From positions 1 to 23,379 of the forward strand of contig JAGIAF010000012.1 of the NCBI GenBank assembly GCA_017745015.1: a stretch of 23,379 bases of DNA, given 5' to 3'. Source of the DNA: Bdellovibrio sp. Lineage in GTDB: Bacteria; Bdellovibrionota; Bdellovibrionia; Bdellovibrionales; Bdellovibrionaceae. The position numbers were made by a program, and so were the translations under genes. The notes beneath the pieces are model-generated. The model searched no databases, was not told the origin of the DNA, and saw nothing but the letters and a program-made list of their open reading frames with translations. Positions 22,082-23,379 of this stretch are shown one piece after another (position 1 is the first letter of the stretch; every line of letters starts with the position of its first letter).

Positions 22082-22615
22082 ATGCGTATTCTTGCAATCT
22101 CCGGAAGTTTAAGAGCAGGTTCAACTAACACCGCGCTGTTGTTAGCGGCGAAGTTGTTAGCACCAGAGTCAGTCACGGTTGAGATTTCTCCTCCTCTTTC
22201 GGAGCTGCCGTATTTCAATCCGGATTTGGACAACGAAAACCCGCCTGAAAGTGTTCAGAAATTTCGTAAAAGCATCAACAATGCTGATGCACTTCTCATC
22301 TCAACACCAGAATACGCTCATGGCATACCGGGGCTGCTTAAGAATGCGCTGGATTGGCTTGTGAGTGATACGGAATTTGAAGGCACGCGAATAGGTCTGC
22401 TGTATGGCTCGGCTTCCGATGCGAGTTTCGCGAAGGAAGCTTTACTTGAGGTTTTAACGACGATGTCGGCTCGCGTGGTTCCCGCTGCGATTGTGAGCAT
22501 CGCGGGGGCTCGTTCAAAGATTGCTCCGGATGGTCGCATTCTTGATAAGTCGGTCGAAGCAGATCTTCGCCATGCCATTGAAGCCTTGGCGCGAGATTAT
22601 GCGACGGAGGCTTAA
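22082..22615 (+). CDS. NADPH-dependent FMN reductase family flavoprotein
   Basis: 177 residues with AGAGGA upstream of the ATG. The phosphate-binding loop ISGSLRAGSTNTAL (about 6-19) and the second FMN motif STPEYAHGIPGLLKNALDWL (about 74-93) are diagnostic for the flavodoxin-like NADPH-dependent FMN reductase / chromate or quinone reductase group. Cytoplasmic, transferring electrons from NAD(P)H to FMN or to quinones, azo dyes or metals; the substrate is unknown. Length is normal and all motifs look intact. The stop codon lies in the centre of a perfect palindrome shared with the convergent serS 3' region. Confidence 0.93.
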   Translation: MRILAISGSLRAGSTNTALLLAAKLLAPESVTVEISPPLSELPYFNPDLDNENPPESVQKFRKSINNADALLISTPEYAHGIPGLLKNALDWLVSDTEFEGTRIGLLYGSASDASFAKEALLEVLTTMSARVVPAAIVSIAGARSKIAPDGRILDKSVEADLRHAIEALARDYATEA

Positions 22616-22624
22616 GCCTCCGTC
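22603..22624. terminator. 22-bp perfect palindrome at the FMN reductase/serS junction
   Basis: GACGGAGGCTT (22603-22613) is directly followed by its exact reverse complement (22614-22624). The TAA of the FMN reductase gene lies at the centre and serS ends 11 bases further on. It could fold into a hairpin ending transcription from both sides, but T-tracts are weak. Confidence 0.5.
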
Positions 22625-22634
22625 CGTCTATTTG

Positions 22635-23379
22635 TTATAAATACTTCTTAAGTTTCTCTGGCAACGCGATGGTGCCGTCTTCTTTTTGATGATTTTCAAG
22701 TAATGGCACAAGAACTCTTGGTGTCGCAATCCCTGTACAATTGAGAGTGTGACAGAACCTGATTGTTCCCTCTTTGTCTTTATAGCGAAGACCGGTCCGC
22801 CGTGCTTGCCAGTCCGTGAGGTTGCTGCAGCTGTGGGTTTCGCGATATTTGTTTTCGCTGGGGACCCAAGCCTCAATATCATTCATTCGATATTTTCCAA
22901 CGCCCATGTCGCCGGTGCATGCTTCAACAACTTGGTAGGGGATTTCAAGATCGCTCATGATCTCCTCTGCGATTGCTAGCATGAAGCGGTGTAATTGCTC
23001 ACTAGTTTCAACGTTGTTTTCGCAAAGAATATACTGCTCCGTTTTGTTGAACTGGTGAACGCGAAGAATTCCTCCCGCATCTTTTCCAGCGCTACCGGCT
23101 TCACTTCTGAAACAGGGGCCATAAGCGGCGTATTTGATGGGAAGGTCTTCAGCTTTTAGAATCTCATCTTTGTGCAGGTTGTTCACCAGCACTTCGCCTG
23201 TGCCCGCAAGGAACAAGTCTTGATCTTCTAGTTTGTAGACTTGGTCTCGCCCCGTAGGAAAATGTCCCGTTCCCACAAAAGCTTCTTCTCGCGCAAAGGC
23301 GGGGACTGTCAAAACATCGAAGCCCTTTTCTTTGAGCTTATGCAACGTCATTCTGTGGATGGCCATTTCTATAAGAACC
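22635..23379 (-). CDS. serS: Seryl-tRNA synthetase, C-terminal part (N-terminus beyond window)
   Basis: The frame is open to the right edge; about 248 codons of the class II catalytic domain are visible, and the tRNA-binding coiled coil is outside. Motif 2 is CFRSEAGSAGKDAGGILRVH followed by QFNKTEQY, and the TGEVLVNNLHKDEIL region fits the serine/ATP site. ETHSCSNLTDWQARR and the motif 3-like LNCTGIATPRVLVPLLENHQ complete the core, ending GTIALPEKLKKYL. It charges tRNA-Ser (and selenocysteine tRNA where present). Length and motifs look normal. Confidence 0.97.
   Translation of the reverse strand, partial: VLIEMAIHRMTLHKLKEKGFDVLTVPAFAREEAFVGTGHFPTGRDQVYKLEDQDLFLAGTGEVLVNNLHKDEILKAEDLPIKYAAYGPCFRSEAGSAGKDAGGILRVHQFNKTEQYILCENNVETSEQLHRFMLAIAEEIMSDLEIPYQVVEACTGDMGVGKYRMNDIEAWVPSENKYRETHSCSNLTDWQARRTGLRYKDKEGTIRFCHTLNCTGIATPRVLVPLLENHQKEDGTIALPEKLKKYL

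Noticed and set aside
1..23379. CRISPR array, insertion sequence or prophage
   Set aside because: No regularly spaced repeats, no transposase or phage structural gene in any frame.

Overview
Most likely a chromosomal segment of a Gram-negative bacterium related to Bdellovibrio (Bdellovibrionota). This is inferred from moderate GC content, many small secreted proteins and lipoproteins, a SpoIID-type peptidoglycan enzyme in a non-sporulating gene set, a near-perfect sigma-28 promoter and recognisable gene families. No marker gene fixes the species. Both edges cut genes: a penicillin-acylase family gene on the left and serS on the right.

Layout. 1-1415 (-): N-terminal part of an Ntn-hydrolase acylase. 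1534-7053 (+): tightly coupled uvrB-uvrC-murJ, joining nucleotide excision repair to the lipid II flippase. 7054-9687: a small secreted ASH-like protein (-), an MFS exporter (+), a secreted protein with a possibly truncated C-terminus (-), and a 68-residue two-CxxC protein (-) behind a textbook sigma-28 promoter. 9811-12356 (+): a degenerate uracil-DNA-glycosylase-like protein, then a NfeD-type membrane serine protease and a slipin, closed by a strong terminator. 12455-14462: a SpoIID/LytB protein (+) and a periplasmic solute-binding protein (-). 14530-16487: a 25-residue hydrophobic peptide (-) with two terminators, and two lipoproteins (+) behind a sigma-54-like promoter. 16544-18960 (+): a Xer tyrosine recombinase and ComM. 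18957-19638: a DUF4160/ribbon-helix-helix toxin-antitoxin-like pair (+) and tRNA-Cys(GCA) (-), sharing a bidirectional terminator. 19776-22615: a membrane PAS-only sensor (-), a cytoplasmic transglutaminase-like protein (+) and an NADPH-dependent FMN reductase (+). 22635-23379 (-): C-terminal part of seryl-tRNA synthetase.

The housekeeping genes (uvrBC, murJ, xer, comM, serS, tRNA-Cys) are ordinary. The less explained material lies between them: the sigma-28-driven CxxC protein, the 25-residue membrane peptide, the sigma-54-linked lipoprotein pair, the catalytically dead UDG-like protein translationally coupled to NfeD, and the DUF4160 pair. No insertion sequence, prophage, CRISPR array or rRNA was seen.
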